Assembly: GCF_018866305.1 (NCBI RefSeq)
Contig: NZ_CP076456.1
Coordinates: 3,534,001-3,598,000 of the forward strand
Direction of reading: 5' to 3'
DNA length: 64,000 nt
From: Arthrobacter sunyaminii
GTDB lineage: Bacteria > Actinomycetota > Actinomycetes > Actinomycetales > Micrococcaceae
In this document: piece by piece, positions 53,972 through 62,783 of the stretch
How positions within the stretch are numbered: position 1 is the stretch's first letter
Layout: the number at the start of each line of letters is the position of its first letter
Position numbers and translations under genes: made by a program
The notes under the pieces: generated by a model
The model's database searches: none
Seen by the model: the letters and a program-made list of their open reading frames with translations, nothing else
What the model was told of the DNA's origin: nothing

Positions 53972-55045
53972 TTACTTGAGGTCGTCGTCGTAATCCTTGC
54001 CGGCGTGCTGCTGACGCAGCTTGCGGCCCTCCTCGATGTCTTCTTCCATCTGCGCCTCGCGCTTTTCCGTCTGGCGGGTGTCACGCGGCGGCAGCTGAAC
54101 GCTTTCTTCAGCCTGGATACCGGCCTGCAGCTCGCGTCCGCGTTCCACCTCGGCGTCAAACTCCGCACCGAACAACAGCGACAAGTTTGCCAGCCAGAGC
54201 CACAGCAGGAGAACGATCACACCACCGATAGCGCCGTAGGTCGCGTTGTAGTTGCCGAAGTTGGCCACGTAGAAGCTGAATCCCAGCGTGACGATCCCCA
54301 GCACGATCAGCGCGATGAAAGCACCCATGCTCATCCAGCGGAACTTGGGCTGCTTCACGTTGGGCGTGGCGTAATACAGAATGGCGACAAGCAGCACGGC
54401 GAAGATCAACATCGCCGGCCATTTGGCGATGTTCCAGATCATGACGGCCTCTGATCCGAGGCCAACAAAGTTGCCTATGGTCTCAGCGATCGGGCCGCTG
54501 AGGACCAGCATCATCAGCAGCGCGGCAACCAGCAGGACGAGCACCAGGGTGACCAGGAGCTGGGTCGGCAGCAGCTTCCAGGCCGGCCGGCCCTCGTCCA
54601 CTTCGTAGATCCGGTTCATGGACCGGCCAAAGGCTTTGACATAGCCGGAGGCGGACCACAGGGCGCCGACAATACCGATGATCAGGGCGAATCCTGCGCT
54701 GCTCGACGACGTCAGCTGGGTGATGGGGCCTTCCAGGACCTCCACGGCACTGGCCGGGGCGAACTCTCCGAGGAGCTCCAGCATGGCCTTGGTGGTGCTT
54801 TCAGCCTGCCCCACCACGCCAAGGATGGACACCAGCGCCAACAGTGCCGGGAAAAGGGCAAGGACCGTGTAGTACGTCAGCGCTGCCGCGAGGTCGGTGC
54901 ACTGATCCTTGCTGAACTCGCGGATGGTTTTGCGGGCGATGTATTTCCAGTTGGGCTTCGTGACCTCGGCCGGGGTGTCCGGCTTGCTCGCGTCGTCCGG
55001 ACTGGGAGCCGTTTGCGCCTTGTCCCCGCTGTTTTGCTGCGCCAT
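53972..55045 (-). CDS. YihY/BrkB (UPF0761) membrane protein
   Basis: 357 residues with about six helices; FSKDQCTDLAAALTYYTVLALFPALLALVSILGVVG and FGRSMNRIYEVDEGRPAWK are YihY/BrkB signatures. The C-terminus is charged (ESVQLPPRDTRQTEKREAQMEEDIEEG). No enzymatic function is established for the family (early RNase BN claims were not supported). It ends 4 bases from the APC permease stop. Confidence 0.92.
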   Translation of the reverse strand: MAQQNSGDKAQTAPSPDDASKPDTPAEVTKPNWKYIARKTIREFSKDQCTDLAAALTYYTVLALFPALLALVSILGVVGQAESTTKAMLELLGEFAPASAVEVLEGPITQLTSSSSAGFALIIGIVGALWSASGYVKAFGRSMNRIYEVDEGRPAWKLLPTQLLVTLVLVLLVAALLMMLVLSGPIAETIGNFVGLGSEAVMIWNIAKWPAMLIFAVLLVAILYYATPNVKQPKFRWMSMGAFIALIVLGIVTLGFSFYVANFGNYNATYGAIGGVIVLLLWLWLANLSLLFGAEFDAEVERGRELQAGIQAEESVQLPPRDTRQTEKREAQMEEDIEEGRKLRQQHAGKDYDDDLK

Positions 55046-55150
55046 GACGGCCTCCTCGGTGCGTTGGATGATCGAATTTCATCCTATTGCTAAGGAGGCT
55101 TACTACCAAAGGCTGCGGGGGCGGGTTTCGGTTTTATCCTGCCGGTGCGG

Positions 55151-55462
55151 TCAGAAATCCTTGTAGTAGTCCGTCAGCAGGGTCTCCTCCGCCGGGCTGA
55201 GCGCGCCGTCGGGGTCAACCTGCGGCGAGTCATCCACCACCTGCCGGCTGTAATTCACGTAGATGTCGTCGTCGTCCCGGCGTGCGCCCGCCAAAGGAAC
55301 AAAGTGCTGGCGGGCTTCAAACAGGCCCAGCGCAACAGTAATCCACTCCGGCACACCGGTTGCCCGGTCCAGATGGACCTGGCCCACCAGCCCCAGCCGC
55401 TCACCGTCCTTGGCCCAGACCGTGGACCCCTGAAGTTCGTGGAGGACAAATTCATCTGCCAT
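55151..55462 (-). CDS. PRC-barrel domain protein
   Basis: 103 residues from ATG 55462 (GAGGAA at good spacing; an in-frame GTG-type extension exists). LQGSTVWAKDGERLGLVGQVHLDRATGVPEWITVALGLFEARQHFVPL is a PRC-barrel beta domain with the usual FVPL ending; a short acidic C-terminus follows. Such proteins are common in actinobacterial stress contexts; the function is unknown. Confidence 0.85.
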   Translation of the reverse strand: MADEFVLHELQGSTVWAKDGERLGLVGQVHLDRATGVPEWITVALGLFEARQHFVPLAGARRDDDDIYVNYSRQVVDDSPQVDPDGALSPAEETLLTDYYKDF

Positions 55463-55551
55463 AACCGTTCCTCTTTTCATGTCCCGCCGGAGCGCACGTT
55501 ATCCCAGCAGGCCAGAAGAGTGCCTGCCTGTCAACGGACAGCGGGAAGATG

Positions 55552-56781
55552 TCAGCGGCGGAGTCCCTCGTCCTCGGCAGAGTTCTCCTCCCGCTCCGCA
55601 TAAACCTCTTTCCCCGGCCCGGCGAAGGAGTGCCGGCGGTCCACGGCTTCAAGCGAACCCGTGAAGAACTGCGAGGTGCTGGTGTCCGCCGGATCCCCGC
55701 CGGCCTGCGGGCGGGCATTCCGGTGCACCTCCGGAGCCCTGGACTTCACTTCTTCCCAGCGCTGGCGGGGCAGGCCTCCCGGATGCCATTCCTGCATATA
55801 GGTCACCATCGCTTCACGCACCAGGCAGCGCAGGTCAAACAGGGCACCGCTGTCCGCGGCGCTGACCAGGATGCGCACCCGGACCAGGCCTTTTATCGCA
55901 TCGGTGATCTGGAGAACGCCGGTGCGGCCGTCCCAGAGGTCGGTTTCCGCCAGAGTCTTCTTCAGATGGGTGCGCAGGTCCCCCACCGGTGCACGCCAGT
56001 CCAGGTCCAGTTCCACCGTGCCGAGGATGGCGGACTGTTTCCGCGTCCAGTTCTCGAACGGCGTGGTGGTGAAATAGGTGGACGGCAGGATCAGACGGCG
56101 GTCATCCCAGAGGTGCACCACCACATAAGTCATCGTGATTTCTTCGATGGTTCCCCACTGGGTTTCCACCACCACAACGTCATCCACCCGGATGGCGTCA
56201 GTGAAGGCAAGCTGCATGCCGGCAAACACATTGGTCAGCGTGCTCTGCACCGCCAGACCGGCGACGATGGAGATCAAACCGGCGGAGGCCAGGATACCGG
56301 CGCCAAGGGCCTGAACCTCAGGAATAGTGAGCAGGACGCAGGCCACGGCAATCGTGATGATGATGGCCACACCTACCCGCCGGCCCAGCATGACCTGCGT
56401 CTTGAGCCGGCGCATCCGGCGGTTGTCCTTGGTGTCCGTCGTGTACTTGGTGAGCAGCATCGCTTCGATGATGAGCAGGACAACAACGGCCAGCCAGGCC
56501 AGCGAGGCAATCAGGGCCAGGGTGAGGATATAGCTGACCGGTTCGAACCAGTCGAAGCCGACAGCGGTGGCACCGAGGGCAATCCGCACACCGATCAGGG
56601 ACAGCACCAGCCGCAGGGGGTTGCGTCCCAGCGCAATGACCTCACGGATCCGCGGGACGCGCCGGAAGATCTTCGCCATGGACTCACGCACTATCCGCGC
56701 CAGCACCAAGGCTGCCGCGACGGCGATCAGGAGGGCAAATACGGGTTTGAGGCCGGAGGCAACAGAGAGGACGTCTTGCAT
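55552..56781 (-). CDS. MscS-family mechanosensitive ion channel
   Basis: 409 residues. Four or five N-terminal helices, then the MscS pore and beta domain: LGAGILASAGLISIVAGLAVQSTLTNVFAGMQLAFTDAIRVDDVVVVETQWGTIEEITMTYVVVHLWDDRRLILPSTYFTTTPFENWT, with the Gly/Ala-rich pore helix. The C-terminus is charged. It gates solute efflux on hypo-osmotic shock. The start at 56781 is chosen because the upstream part is not family-like; its Shine-Dalgarno is weak. Confidence 0.93.
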   Translation of the reverse strand: MQDVLSVASGLKPVFALLIAVAAALVLARIVRESMAKIFRRVPRIREVIALGRNPLRLVLSLIGVRIALGATAVGFDWFEPVSYILTLALIASLAWLAVVVLLIIEAMLLTKYTTDTKDNRRMRRLKTQVMLGRRVGVAIIITIAVACVLLTIPEVQALGAGILASAGLISIVAGLAVQSTLTNVFAGMQLAFTDAIRVDDVVVVETQWGTIEEITMTYVVVHLWDDRRLILPSTYFTTTPFENWTRKQSAILGTVELDLDWRAPVGDLRTHLKKTLAETDLWDGRTGVLQITDAIKGLVRVRILVSAADSGALFDLRCLVREAMVTYMQEWHPGGLPRQRWEEVKSRAPEVHRNARPQAGGDPADTSTSQFFTGSLEAVDRRHSFAGPGKEVYAEREENSAEDEGLRR

Positions 56782-56825
56782 ACCCTCGATCGTGTCAGTA
56801 CCCCCGGGGGTCCTGTCCAATCGGC

Positions 56826-56862
56826 AAAAAGGGCATCCCGGCCACGCCGGGATGCCCTTTTT
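56826..56862. terminator. Bidirectional terminator between the siderophore SBP and MscS genes
   Basis: GGGCATCCCGGC and GCCGGGATGCCC arms with flanking A5/T5, a strong intrinsic terminator for the substrate-binding protein gene and also functional in the other direction. Confidence 0.88.
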
Positions 56863-56871
56863 GTACCGAAA

Positions 56872-57921
56872 CTACTTGGCGGCGTCGGCCGCAGCGGCTG
56901 CTTCCGCAATCATCGGCACTACATTGTCCAGGGCATACGGGACGCTCAGGACGTTGATGGCTGAGACGGAGAAGACACGCTCAGCATTGGCATCGGCAAC
57001 GAGGGCGCCGTTCTTAACCGCAGGAATCTGGCCCAGCAGCGGGTCGGCCTCGAGGGCCGCAGCGGCTTCGTCATCAGCCACCCAAGTTACGAAGATGTCG
57101 GAGTCCAGTTGGTTGGCGTCCTCATCGGCCCACGGAAAGTAGAAGGCGTCAGCCGGGGCCTTCTCATCCACGATCGGCGCCTGGACCATGCCCAGCTCAG
57201 TCAGGAACTTGGGGCGGTTATCCAGGGAGGTGTAGACGGAGGAGGCACCCTTGGCGAGGTTGCCGTAAATGAAGGACTTGCCCTCCAGCTCCGGGTACTT
57301 GGCGGCAGCGTCCTTGATCGACTGCTCCGTATCTGCAACCAGCTGTCCGGCCTTTTCACTCAGGCCCAGCGCTTCACCGGTCATCTCAGCAGTTTCCTGC
57401 CACGAGGTGCCCCAGGGAGCGTCCGGGTACGCGACGACGGGGGCGATCTTGGAGAGCTTGTCGTAGTCTTCCTGGGTCAGGCCGGAATAGGCGGCAAGAA
57501 TAACGTCCGGGTTCGCGGCAGCAACATCTTCGAAGTCGATGCCGTCGGTGTCCGAATACAGCGCCGGAGCATTCTCGGATCCGATGGGAGCATCCAGTTC
57601 TTCCAGCGCCTCATCAATCCAGGGCGTGGTTCCCTGTTCGTTGCCGCCGTAGCTGATGGCCGGCATGACCACCGGCACAACGCCGAGGGCCAGAGCTGTT
57701 TCTGCATTTGACCAGGCAACGGCTGCCACCCGCTCGGGAGCGGACTCTATGGTTGTTTCGCCGTAGACGTGTTCGATGGTGACCGGAAAGGACTCGGTCG
57801 CCGCTGCAGTGGAGCTGCCGCCGTCGCCCGCTTCACCGGTGGCACCGGTTGAGCAGGCGGAAAGGGACAAGACAGCGACGGCGGCAACAGCCGCAGCGCG
57901 GCGCATCCGGGACAGGGCCAT
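56872..57921 (-). CDS. Iron-siderophore ABC transporter substrate-binding lipoprotein (FepB/FhuD type)
   Basis: 349 residues. A short n-region plus core AAAVAAVAVLSL and lipobox LSAC (Cys23), then the Peripla_BP_2 (TroA-like) fold: IESAPERVAAVAWSNAETALALGV and ANPDVILAAYSGLTQEDYDKLSKIAPVVAYPDAPWG. It binds ferric siderophore outside the membrane. It lacks a linked permease; the FepD/G/C-like operon about 8 kb away is the likely partner. An IdeR box precedes it. Confidence 0.94.
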   Translation of the reverse strand: MALSRMRRAAAVAAVAVLSLSACSTGATGEAGDGGSSTAAATESFPVTIEHVYGETTIESAPERVAAVAWSNAETALALGVVPVVMPAISYGGNEQGTTPWIDEALEELDAPIGSENAPALYSDTDGIDFEDVAAANPDVILAAYSGLTQEDYDKLSKIAPVVAYPDAPWGTSWQETAEMTGEALGLSEKAGQLVADTEQSIKDAAAKYPELEGKSFIYGNLAKGASSVYTSLDNRPKFLTELGMVQAPIVDEKAPADAFYFPWADEDANQLDSDIFVTWVADDEAAAALEADPLLGQIPAVKNGALVADANAERVFSVSAINVLSVPYALDNVVPMIAEAAAAADAAK

Positions 57922-57983
57922 GGTGGGCTCCTTGACTAAGGGTTGGACTCTTGAGGCAAAACCAATATCCGGAGAATCCGGAC

Positions 57984-58002
57984 AAAAGTAAGGCTAACCT
58001 AT
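57984..58002. promoter_or_regulatory. IdeR/DtxR-type iron box upstream of the SBP gene
   Basis: The 19-bp window matches the DtxR/IdeR consensus at 14 positions, including an uninterrupted AGGCTAACCTA core (57991-58001). It lies about 60-80 bases upstream of the lipoprotein start. Confidence 0.75.
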
Positions 58003-58053
58003 CCTTAGATTAAATACGCAACGTCTGCCTTGCGTATTACGGCCGCCGGTCCA

Positions 58054-58404
58054 TCAGTTCACCTGTTCCGGCGCTTCCCCCGGATAAAGGTAGATGCCGT
58101 CGTCACGCGCTTGGACTCGATGCGTCTTGGCGTTCACCATGGCCGGCAGGCACAGGGCCTGGCCGGTGCGCAGGCAGAACCGCGCCGAATGGACAGGGCA
58201 TTCCACCTCCGTATCCTCAATCCACCCTTCCGACAGCGATGCTTCCTCATGGGTGCAGGTGTCATCCAGGGCGTAGTAGTTTCCGTTGTCGCTGTGGAAA
58301 ACAGCAATGTCGTCCGAGGTGCCGGCAACCTCGGCATCGACCTTTAGTGCGGTTCCTTCATCAATTTCATCCGCAGCCGCAACACGAATGCCTTCGGCCA
58401 TCAT
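58054..58404 (-). CDS. Rieske-type [2Fe-2S] ferredoxin
   Basis: 116 residues. The cluster ligands are Cys50-Thr-His52 in DDTCTHEEA and Cys69-Pro-Val-His72 in ECPVHSARF, the soluble Rieske ferredoxin pattern. It transfers electrons to an oxygenase or other partner, which is not in the window. ATG 58404 or ATG 58401 are both possible starts (GGAGGAGGG upstream). Confidence 0.92.
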   Translation of the reverse strand: MMAEGIRVAAADEIDEGTALKVDAEVAGTSDDIAVFHSDNGNYYALDDTCTHEEASLSEGWIEDTEVECPVHSARFCLRTGQALCLPAMVNAKTHRVQARDDGIYLYPGEAPEQVN

Positions 58405-58511
58405 TACCCTCCTCCAGCACGGGATGTAACAAGGTGTTCTTCCCTCCAACTACGTTACCCGGCACCCCGGCCTGCCCGCACAGGACATGGGGCGGACATG
58501 CGCGGGGGGGG

Positions 58512-58946
58512 CTACAGGGAGGCGGAGGCTCCTGTACGCCGGATCTCCAGCTCGCGAATGAGCCCGATGAGTTCCTGGCGAAGCTCCGGCCGGAGGGCTG
58601 CAGTGAAACCGGACCGCTCGATGTCATCGGCATGCCCCAGCATCTTCCGCCCATACTGGGAAATACTCACTGCACGGCGCGAGCCGCTGGGCTCGGGCGG
58701 CAATTCCCCCACCAGCCCCTGGCGGGACATCGTCACCAGTGACGTGCCCAGCGTCTGCGCCGTCACCCGCAGCCTCCGCGCCAACTCCGCCCGCTTCATG
58801 GGCCCCTCAGCGTCCAGCACCCGAAGCACCGTGACCCGCTCCTGCGTCAGGCCAATGCTCCTCAACCGGTTGTCGACCTCACGGCGCACCAGCCGGGCTG
58901 CCGTGGACAGCAGCCGGACAGCTTCCCATTCCCCCTCGTTCTGCAT
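58512..58946 (-). CDS. MarR-family transcriptional regulator
   Basis: 144 residues. The winged helix includes LTQERVTVLRVLDAEGPMKRAELARRLRVTAQTLGTSLVTMSRQGLVGELP with recognition helix and wing. The ligand is unknown. Divergent, across about 240 bases, from the acyl-CoA dehydrogenase gene it may control. A run of eight G lies directly beyond its stop. Confidence 0.9.
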   Translation of the reverse strand: MQNEGEWEAVRLLSTAARLVRREVDNRLRSIGLTQERVTVLRVLDAEGPMKRAELARRLRVTAQTLGTSLVTMSRQGLVGELPPEPSGSRRAVSISQYGRKMLGHADDIERSGFTAALRPELRQELIGLIRELEIRRTGASASL

Positions 58947-59186
58947 TTGCCTGCTTTCCTGTACGTATCTCCAGTTGGCATCAAAACAATCAGTGTGCTT
59001 ACTATTCCAACGCCATGATGGGGGGTCTTGTCAACAATTTGGACATTCGGCCGGCCTGCGGAGTCAAAGTCATCGGCCGAGAAGAAGGGCACCGGCACAC
59101 CCTTTCTGCCCACTGCCACCGCGCGTAAGCTGTGGCGCACAGCCAACGGAGGTTGCCTGGAGCAGCCCGGAGCGAGGGGAAGTGCC

Positions 59187-61160
59187 ATGAGCACCAAGGA
59201 CCTGCAGGATGCGCGCACCACCGGCAGTGACGGCGTTCGGGAAGTCAAGGAACGCGTGGTCACCGCCCAGGATGCCCGCGCGCTGGCTGAAGAATCCCGC
59301 ATCGCCGAGGACCGGCGGCCCGGTTTTGCCAAAGGCATTTACATGGGCAGTTACAACTTGGATCTGATTCGGCCCCAGCCGGCGGATCCCGAGGAAGCCA
59401 TCCGCGAGCGCGATTTCCTGGACCGGCTGGAAGCCTTCTGCGGCACCTTGAACGGGCAGGTCATTGAAACCACCGGCGTCATCCCCGATGAGTACCTGCA
59501 GGGGCTGACGGATCTGGGGGTCTTTGGCATGAAGATTCCGCGCCGCTACTCCGGACTGGGGTTGTCCCTGCTCGCGTACGGCCGCGCATTGATGCTGCTC
59601 GGCTCCGTGCACCCCAGCCTTGGCGCACTGGTCTCGGCCCACCTGTCCATCGGCGTACCCGAGCCGGTCAAGGTGTTCGGCACCGACGAACAAAAAGAAA
59701 AGTACCTTCCCCGATGTGCCGGCGGAGCCATCTCCGCGTTCCTGCTGACAGAGCCCGACGTCGGCTCCGACCCGGCGCGGATGCGCGCCACCGCCGTGCC
59801 CTCCGGGGACGGGAGCGAATATGTCCTGGACGGAGTAAAGCTCTGGACCACCAACGGCGTGATTGCCGAGCTGGTGGTGGTCATGGCCGCAGTGCCGCCG
59901 CACGGCACGGAAAAGGGCGGAATCAGTGCCTTCGTCGTGGAAATGGACACCCCCGGCATCACGGTGGAAAACCGGAACAACTTCATGGGGTTGCGCGGCA
60001 TTGAAAACGGTGTGACCCGGCTGCGCGGTGTTCGGGTTCCCGCCGCCAACCGGCTGGGCAGGGAAGGCCAGGGGCTGAAAATTGCCCTCACCACCCTGAA
60101 CACCGGACGCTTATCCATCCCGGCGCTGTGCGCCGGTGCCGGAAAATGGTCGGTCAAGATCGCCCGGGGGTGGACCGGAACCCGCGAGCAGTGGGGCCGG
60201 CCCATTGGCCGCCATGAGGCCGTGGCAAAAAAGGTGGCTTTCATCGCTGCCACCGCCTTCGCCCTGGAAAGCGTCTTCGAGCTGTCCGCCTCCCTGGCCG
60301 ACGCCGGCACCAAGGACATTCGGATCGAAGCCGCGCTGGCCAAATTGTGGGCCTCTGAGATGGCCTACCGGATTGCCGATGAGCTGGTGCAGATCCGGGG
60401 CGGACGCGGTTTCGAAACAGCAGCTTCCCTGGCCGCGCGGGGCGAGCGGGCGGTTGCCGCCGAACAGCAGCTGCGGGATCTGAGGATCAACCGGGTCTTC
60501 GAGGGCAGCACGGAGATCATGCACCTGCTGATTGCCCGTGACGCGGTTGATGCGCATCTGAAGGCAGCGGGTGACTTGGCGGTGGCGGATGCCTCTTTGG
60601 GCAACAAGGCCAAGGCGGCTGTAAAGGCCAGCGGATTTTACGGCCGCTGGCTCCCCACGCTCGCCGCCGGGAAAGGGTCCGTTCCCACCGCCTATGCGGA
60701 ATTTGGCCCCCTGGCGGGTTACCTGCGTTACGCGGACCGAGCTTCACGCCGGCTTGCCCGCTCCACGTTCTACGGGATGGCACGGTGGCAGGCGGGACTG
60801 GAACACCATCAGGTGTTCCTGGGCCGGATAGTGGACATCGGCGCGGAGCTTTTCGCCATGTCCGCTGTGTGCATGCGGGCTGAAACCCTCCGCCGCAGGA
60901 ATCCCGAAGAGGGTGCGCAGGCATATGAGCTGGCTGCAGCCTTCTGCGCGCAGTCACGCGTGCGGACTGAAACTCTCTTTGACGATCTGTGGCGCAACTC
61001 GGATGCAGAGGACCGCAAGCTCACCAAGGGCGTGCTTGCGGGACGCTACACCTGGCTGGAGAAAGGGGTGCTGGACCAGTCCGAGGGCACCGGCCCCTGG
61101 ATCTCCGCGTCGGCAAACGGGCCGGATGCAGGTGAGGACCTGCACCGCCGGTACCGGTGA
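59187..61160 (+). CDS. Acyl-CoA dehydrogenase family protein (large form)
   Basis: 657 residues from ATG 59187 (GAGGGGAAG at good spacing). The N-terminal part carries SAFLLTEPDVGSDPARMRATAV, the central GVKLWTTNGVIAELVVVMAAV, and the C-terminal ELVQIRGGRGFETA and NRVFEGSTEIMHLLIARDAVDAH, the flavin/acyl-CoA active-site region. The family is normally about 380-600 residues; the extra ~200 C-terminal residues (from about 460) resemble the extended very-long-chain-type dehydrogenases. It oxidises an acyl-CoA; the chain type is unknown. Starts across a gap from the MarR regulator. Confidence 0.92.
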   Translation: MSTKDLQDARTTGSDGVREVKERVVTAQDARALAEESRIAEDRRPGFAKGIYMGSYNLDLIRPQPADPEEAIRERDFLDRLEAFCGTLNGQVIETTGVIPDEYLQGLTDLGVFGMKIPRRYSGLGLSLLAYGRALMLLGSVHPSLGALVSAHLSIGVPEPVKVFGTDEQKEKYLPRCAGGAISAFLLTEPDVGSDPARMRATAVPSGDGSEYVLDGVKLWTTNGVIAELVVVMAAVPPHGTEKGGISAFVVEMDTPGITVENRNNFMGLRGIENGVTRLRGVRVPAANRLGREGQGLKIALTTLNTGRLSIPALCAGAGKWSVKIARGWTGTREQWGRPIGRHEAVAKKVAFIAATAFALESVFELSASLADAGTKDIRIEAALAKLWASEMAYRIADELVQIRGGRGFETAASLAARGERAVAAEQQLRDLRINRVFEGSTEIMHLLIARDAVDAHLKAAGDLAVADASLGNKAKAAVKASGFYGRWLPTLAAGKGSVPTAYAEFGPLAGYLRYADRASRRLARSTFYGMARWQAGLEHHQVFLGRIVDIGAELFAMSAVCMRAETLRRRNPEEGAQAYELAAAFCAQSRVRTETLFDDLWRNSDAEDRKLTKGVLAGRYTWLEKGVLDQSEGTGPWISASANGPDAGEDLHRRYR

Positions 61161-61185
61161 CTACCGTTGGCTGCCCCTTTGACCG

Positions 61186-61824
61186 TCAGCTGCCCATGGC
61201 CGCGCGGGTAATCACCACATACCGGGCGGCCAGGTCTTCCGGGGACAGCTCACCGGCAGACCGGTACCACTGGGCGACGCCGGTGCACATGGTAATCACG
61301 GCACGCGCGGATTCCGCCGGGTAAGGCGTGGCGAACACTCCGGCGGAGACGCCGTCGTTTACCACCCCTGTCAGCAGCAGCTGCTGACGGTCACGGGCGG
61401 CAATGTGCGCTGCGCGGGCATCATCCTGGAGGCTGCGGATTTCCGATGCCGCGATGAAAGCGTGCTCACTGCGGTGGGCATGAAAAAGCACCAGACACTC
61501 GATGAGCAGCCGGAAGCGCTCCTCCACCCCCGGGCCGGCCTCCGCGAGGGCGGCTTCGCTCCGCTGGTACAGATCAGTCATCGCGCGCTGCACTATGCCT
61601 TCCAGCAGTGCATGCTTTGAGGAATAGTGGTGATAGATCCCGGGAACGGAAAGACCGGCACGGCCGGCCACCTCCCGGATGGTGGTGCCGTGATAGCCCT
61701 GTTCCACGAAACATGCCAGGGCAGCCGCCAGCACCGGCGGCAGTTCCTGTTCGGAGTAATTCCGCCAGTCCATGCCTGCGGCGGCCGACCGCTCCGCTTC
61801 CCCGCCGATACTGCCGCTGCCCAT
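61186..61824 (-). CDS. TetR-family transcriptional regulator
   Basis: 212 residues. HTH at about 22-65: AALACFVEQGYHGTTIREVAGRAGLSVPGIYHHYSSKHALLEGI. The longer in-frame reading to 62277 overlaps the divergent SDR gene and is rejected. The C-terminal ligand domain is unassigned. Divergent from the SDR/acyl-CoA dehydrogenase genes, which it probably represses via sites in 61825-61981. Confidence 0.93.
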   Translation of the reverse strand: MGSGSIGGEAERSAAAGMDWRNYSEQELPPVLAAALACFVEQGYHGTTIREVAGRAGLSVPGIYHHYSSKHALLEGIVQRAMTDLYQRSEAALAEAGPGVEERFRLLIECLVLFHAHRSEHAFIAASEIRSLQDDARAAHIAARDRQQLLLTGVVNDGVSAGVFATPYPAESARAVITMCTGVAQWYRSAGELSPEDLAARYVVITRAAMGS

Positions 61825-61909
61825 GCCGCTCCATCCCTTTCCGATCGGCCGTAAGTGACCCTTGACACAATTTTGCCCCTGCACCAGACTTAGCATACCC
61901 ACGCGCCAT

Positions 61910-61919
61910 ACCGATCGGT
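61910..61919. promoter_or_regulatory. Candidate TetR operator in the TetR/SDR divergent region
   Basis: ACCGATCGGT is a perfect 10-bp palindrome and is followed by the related GCTCGGTCCGATC, in the 157-base divergent region. This resembles TetR half-site spacing, but nothing in the sequence proves binding. Confidence 0.45.
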
Positions 61920-61981
61920 TGCTCGGTCCGATCTTCGTCGGTCCGGTTCCTGCCGGTCCCCGTTCCATCCTGAGGAGCTCC

Positions 61982-62764
61982 ATGCCAGAGAACAGCATTC
62001 CCGCCCCCCGGCTGGACGGAAAAACGGCCATTATTACCGGTGCCAGCCGCGGCATCGGTTTGGCGGTGGCCCGCCGGCTGGCGGCTGAAGGCGCCCGCGT
62101 CTGCATTACGGCCCGCAAGCCCGGCCCCCTGGCCGAAGCCGCGGCATTGTTCCCCGAAGGGTCCGTACTTGCCATCGCGGGCAAGTCGGACGACGCGGAC
62201 CACCTGGCCGAAGTACTGGACACGGTGGCAGCGGAATTCGGCCGGCTGGACATCCTGGTGAACAATGCAGGCATCAACCCGGTCTACGGTCCGCTAATGG
62301 ACCTGGAGCCCGAGGCCGCCCGCAAGATCATCGATGTCAACCTGTACGGCACCCTCGGCTGGGTGCAGGCCGCCTATCACCACGAGAAGCTCGATTTTGC
62401 CGGCCGCGGCGGTTCCGTGATCAATCTATCCTCGGTCAGCGCCCAAACGCCGTCTCCGGGCATCAGCTTCTACGGGATCAGCAAGGCTGCCATTGAGCAG
62501 CTCACCCGTTCCCTGGCCGTGGAGCTTGGCCCGGCCATCCGGGTCAACGCACTGGCTCCCGCCGTCGTCAAGACGCAGTTTGCCCGGGCGCTGTATGAGG
62601 GGCGGGAAGAACAAGTGGCTGCCGCCTACCCGCTGGGCCGGCTGGGAACCCCGGAAGACGTGGCGGCCGCAGCCGCCTTCCTGGCCTCCGATGACGCAGC
62701 CTGGATCACCGGCCAAATCCTGAACCTCGACGGCGGCCTGCTGGCTGCCGGCGGCAACGCATAA
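61982..62764 (+). CDS. Short-chain dehydrogenase/reductase (FabG-like)
   Basis: 260 residues. TGASRGIG (cofactor), NNAGIN, and SFYGISKAAIEQLT containing the catalytic Tyr-Lys pair (YxxxK), with Ser near SSVSAQ. It likely reduces or oxidises a 3-hydroxyacyl-CoA or related alcohol in the neighbouring acyl-CoA pathway. Stop to the next start is 19 bases; cotranscribed. Confidence 0.92.
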   Translation: MPENSIPAPRLDGKTAIITGASRGIGLAVARRLAAEGARVCITARKPGPLAEAAALFPEGSVLAIAGKSDDADHLAEVLDTVAAEFGRLDILVNNAGINPVYGPLMDLEPEAARKIIDVNLYGTLGWVQAAYHHEKLDFAGRGGSVINLSSVSAQTPSPGISFYGISKAAIEQLTRSLAVELGPAIRVNALAPAVVKTQFARALYEGREEQVAAAYPLGRLGTPEDVAAAAAFLASDDAAWITGQILNLDGGLLAAGGNA

Positions 62765-62783
62765 GCCACGCAAAGGACACCGA

